This document shows positions 14,999-15,433 of a DNA stretch of 15,433 nucleotides, one piece after another; the first letter of the stretch is position 1; the number at the start of each line of letters is the position of its first letter. This DNA is from Bacteroidales bacterium (GTDB lineage: Bacteria > Bacteroidota > Bacteroidia > Bacteroidales > UBA932), in NCBI GenBank assembly GCA_017615435.1, contig JAGAAF010000015.1, positions 1 to 15,433 on the forward strand, written 5' to 3'. Below the pieces are notes generated by a model, which made no database searches, had not been told where the DNA came from, and saw only the letters and a program-made list of their open reading frames with translations. Position numbers and translations under genes: made by a program.

Positions 14999-15433
14999 TT
15001 ACGAAAGGAATGCGAGGATTCCGGCGAGATCGTCTTTGGGGAAGGACTTTTGCTCGCCTGTCGCGAGATTCTTTATCTGGATCAGGCCCTCGGCAGCTTC
15101 GGACGAGCCGCAGATGGAGAGGAAGGGGATACCCTTGCGGTCTGCGTAGTCGAACTGCTTCTTGAGCTTGGATTCTTCCGGGTAGACTTCCACGGAGACG
15201 CCGGCGGCGCGGAGGGCTGCCGCCACGGGGAGGACGTACGCGGTCTCGCCCATGTTCGCGAACAGGAGGCGGGAGCCCTCGCCCAGGCCGGCGGGGAACA
15301 GGCCCAAGCCCTTCATCACGTCGTAGATGCGGTCGGCGCCAAAGCTGATACCCACACCGGACATGTCGGCAAGGCCGAAGATGCCGGTGAGGTTATCATA
15401 CCTGCCGCCGCCGCTGATGGATCCGATCTCCCA
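14999..15433 (-). CDS. hisS: Histidyl-tRNA synthetase, C-terminal part (cut by window edge)
   Basis: The frame is open to the right edge of the window and gives 144 C-terminal residues. It begins WEIGSISGGGRYDNLTGIFG, which contains the histidine-binding GSISGGGRYD motif of class II HisRS. GVGISFGADRIYDVM follows (motif 3 region with the conserved Arg). The rest (FANMGETAYVLPVAAALR to the end) is the alpha/beta anticodon-binding domain, ending AGILAFLS. It charges tRNA-His in the cytoplasm. An internal Met at 15364 is not the start because it falls within the catalytic core. It is the most upstream visible gene of the minus-strand operon; its promoter is outside the window. Confidence 0.95.
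   Translation of the reverse strand, partial: WEIGSISGGGRYDNLTGIFGLADMSGVGISFGADRIYDVMKGLGLFPAGLGEGSRLLFANMGETAYVLPVAAALRAAGVSVEVYPEESKLKKQFDYADRKGIPFLSICGSSEAAEGLIQIKNLATGEQKSFPKDDLAGILAFLS

Overview
The window looks like a chromosome segment of a GC-rich member of the Bacteroidota, probably Bacteroidales. The grounds are fimbrillin/DUF4906-type surface proteins, several Bacteroidota-style lipoproteins, a perfect TAnnTTTG -7 promoter box, and densely packed genes with 1-4 nt overlaps. A Rikenellaceae/Alistipes-like host is a guess from GC content and gene families and cannot be confirmed here. No rRNA, tRNA, CRISPR array or insertion sequence was recognised.

Left part, 1-6749 (+): an apparent operon for cell-surface proteins. 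It begins with a fimbrillin-like adhesin whose 5' end is cut off by the window and which ends in a lectin-like RWRLPT domain. A 1261-residue DUF4906-like fimbrial lipoprotein follows after 3 nt. A CapA-family phosphoesterase lipoprotein overlaps that gene by 1 nt. The two fimbrial genes are visibly more AT-rich than capA and the housekeeping genes to the right.

Middle, 6750-8090: a compact toxin-antitoxin module. An XRE helix-turn-helix fused to an MNT nucleotidyltransferase (antitoxin) overlaps a HEPN/HepT RNase-like toxin by 11 nt. Its Bacteroidota promoter has the -7 box enclosed exactly by a perfect 7-bp inverted repeat, a candidate autoregulatory operator. A 371-bp non-coding stretch follows. 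It holds three degenerate 51-bp tandem repeats and then a run of hairpins, two of them followed by or adjoining a GGTAGACC box.

Right part, 8091-15433: housekeeping genes. A fused ThrE-type threonine/serine exporter (-) is divergent from a TrpB2-type tryptophan synthase beta chain (+). trpB converges on, and overlaps by 17 bp, the last gene of a minus-strand operon. In transcription order that operon reads hisS (C-terminal part only in window), lemA-family gene, DUF2207 membrane protein, AroQ-type chorismate mutase, class I DAHP synthase, DUF4595-like lipoprotein. Gaps are 15 nt or less, with 1- and 4-nt overlaps. DAHP synthase, chorismate mutase and TrpB2 act at the entrance, branch point and end of aromatic amino acid synthesis. 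Their tight packing with lemA/DUF2207 and hisS is the unusual part.
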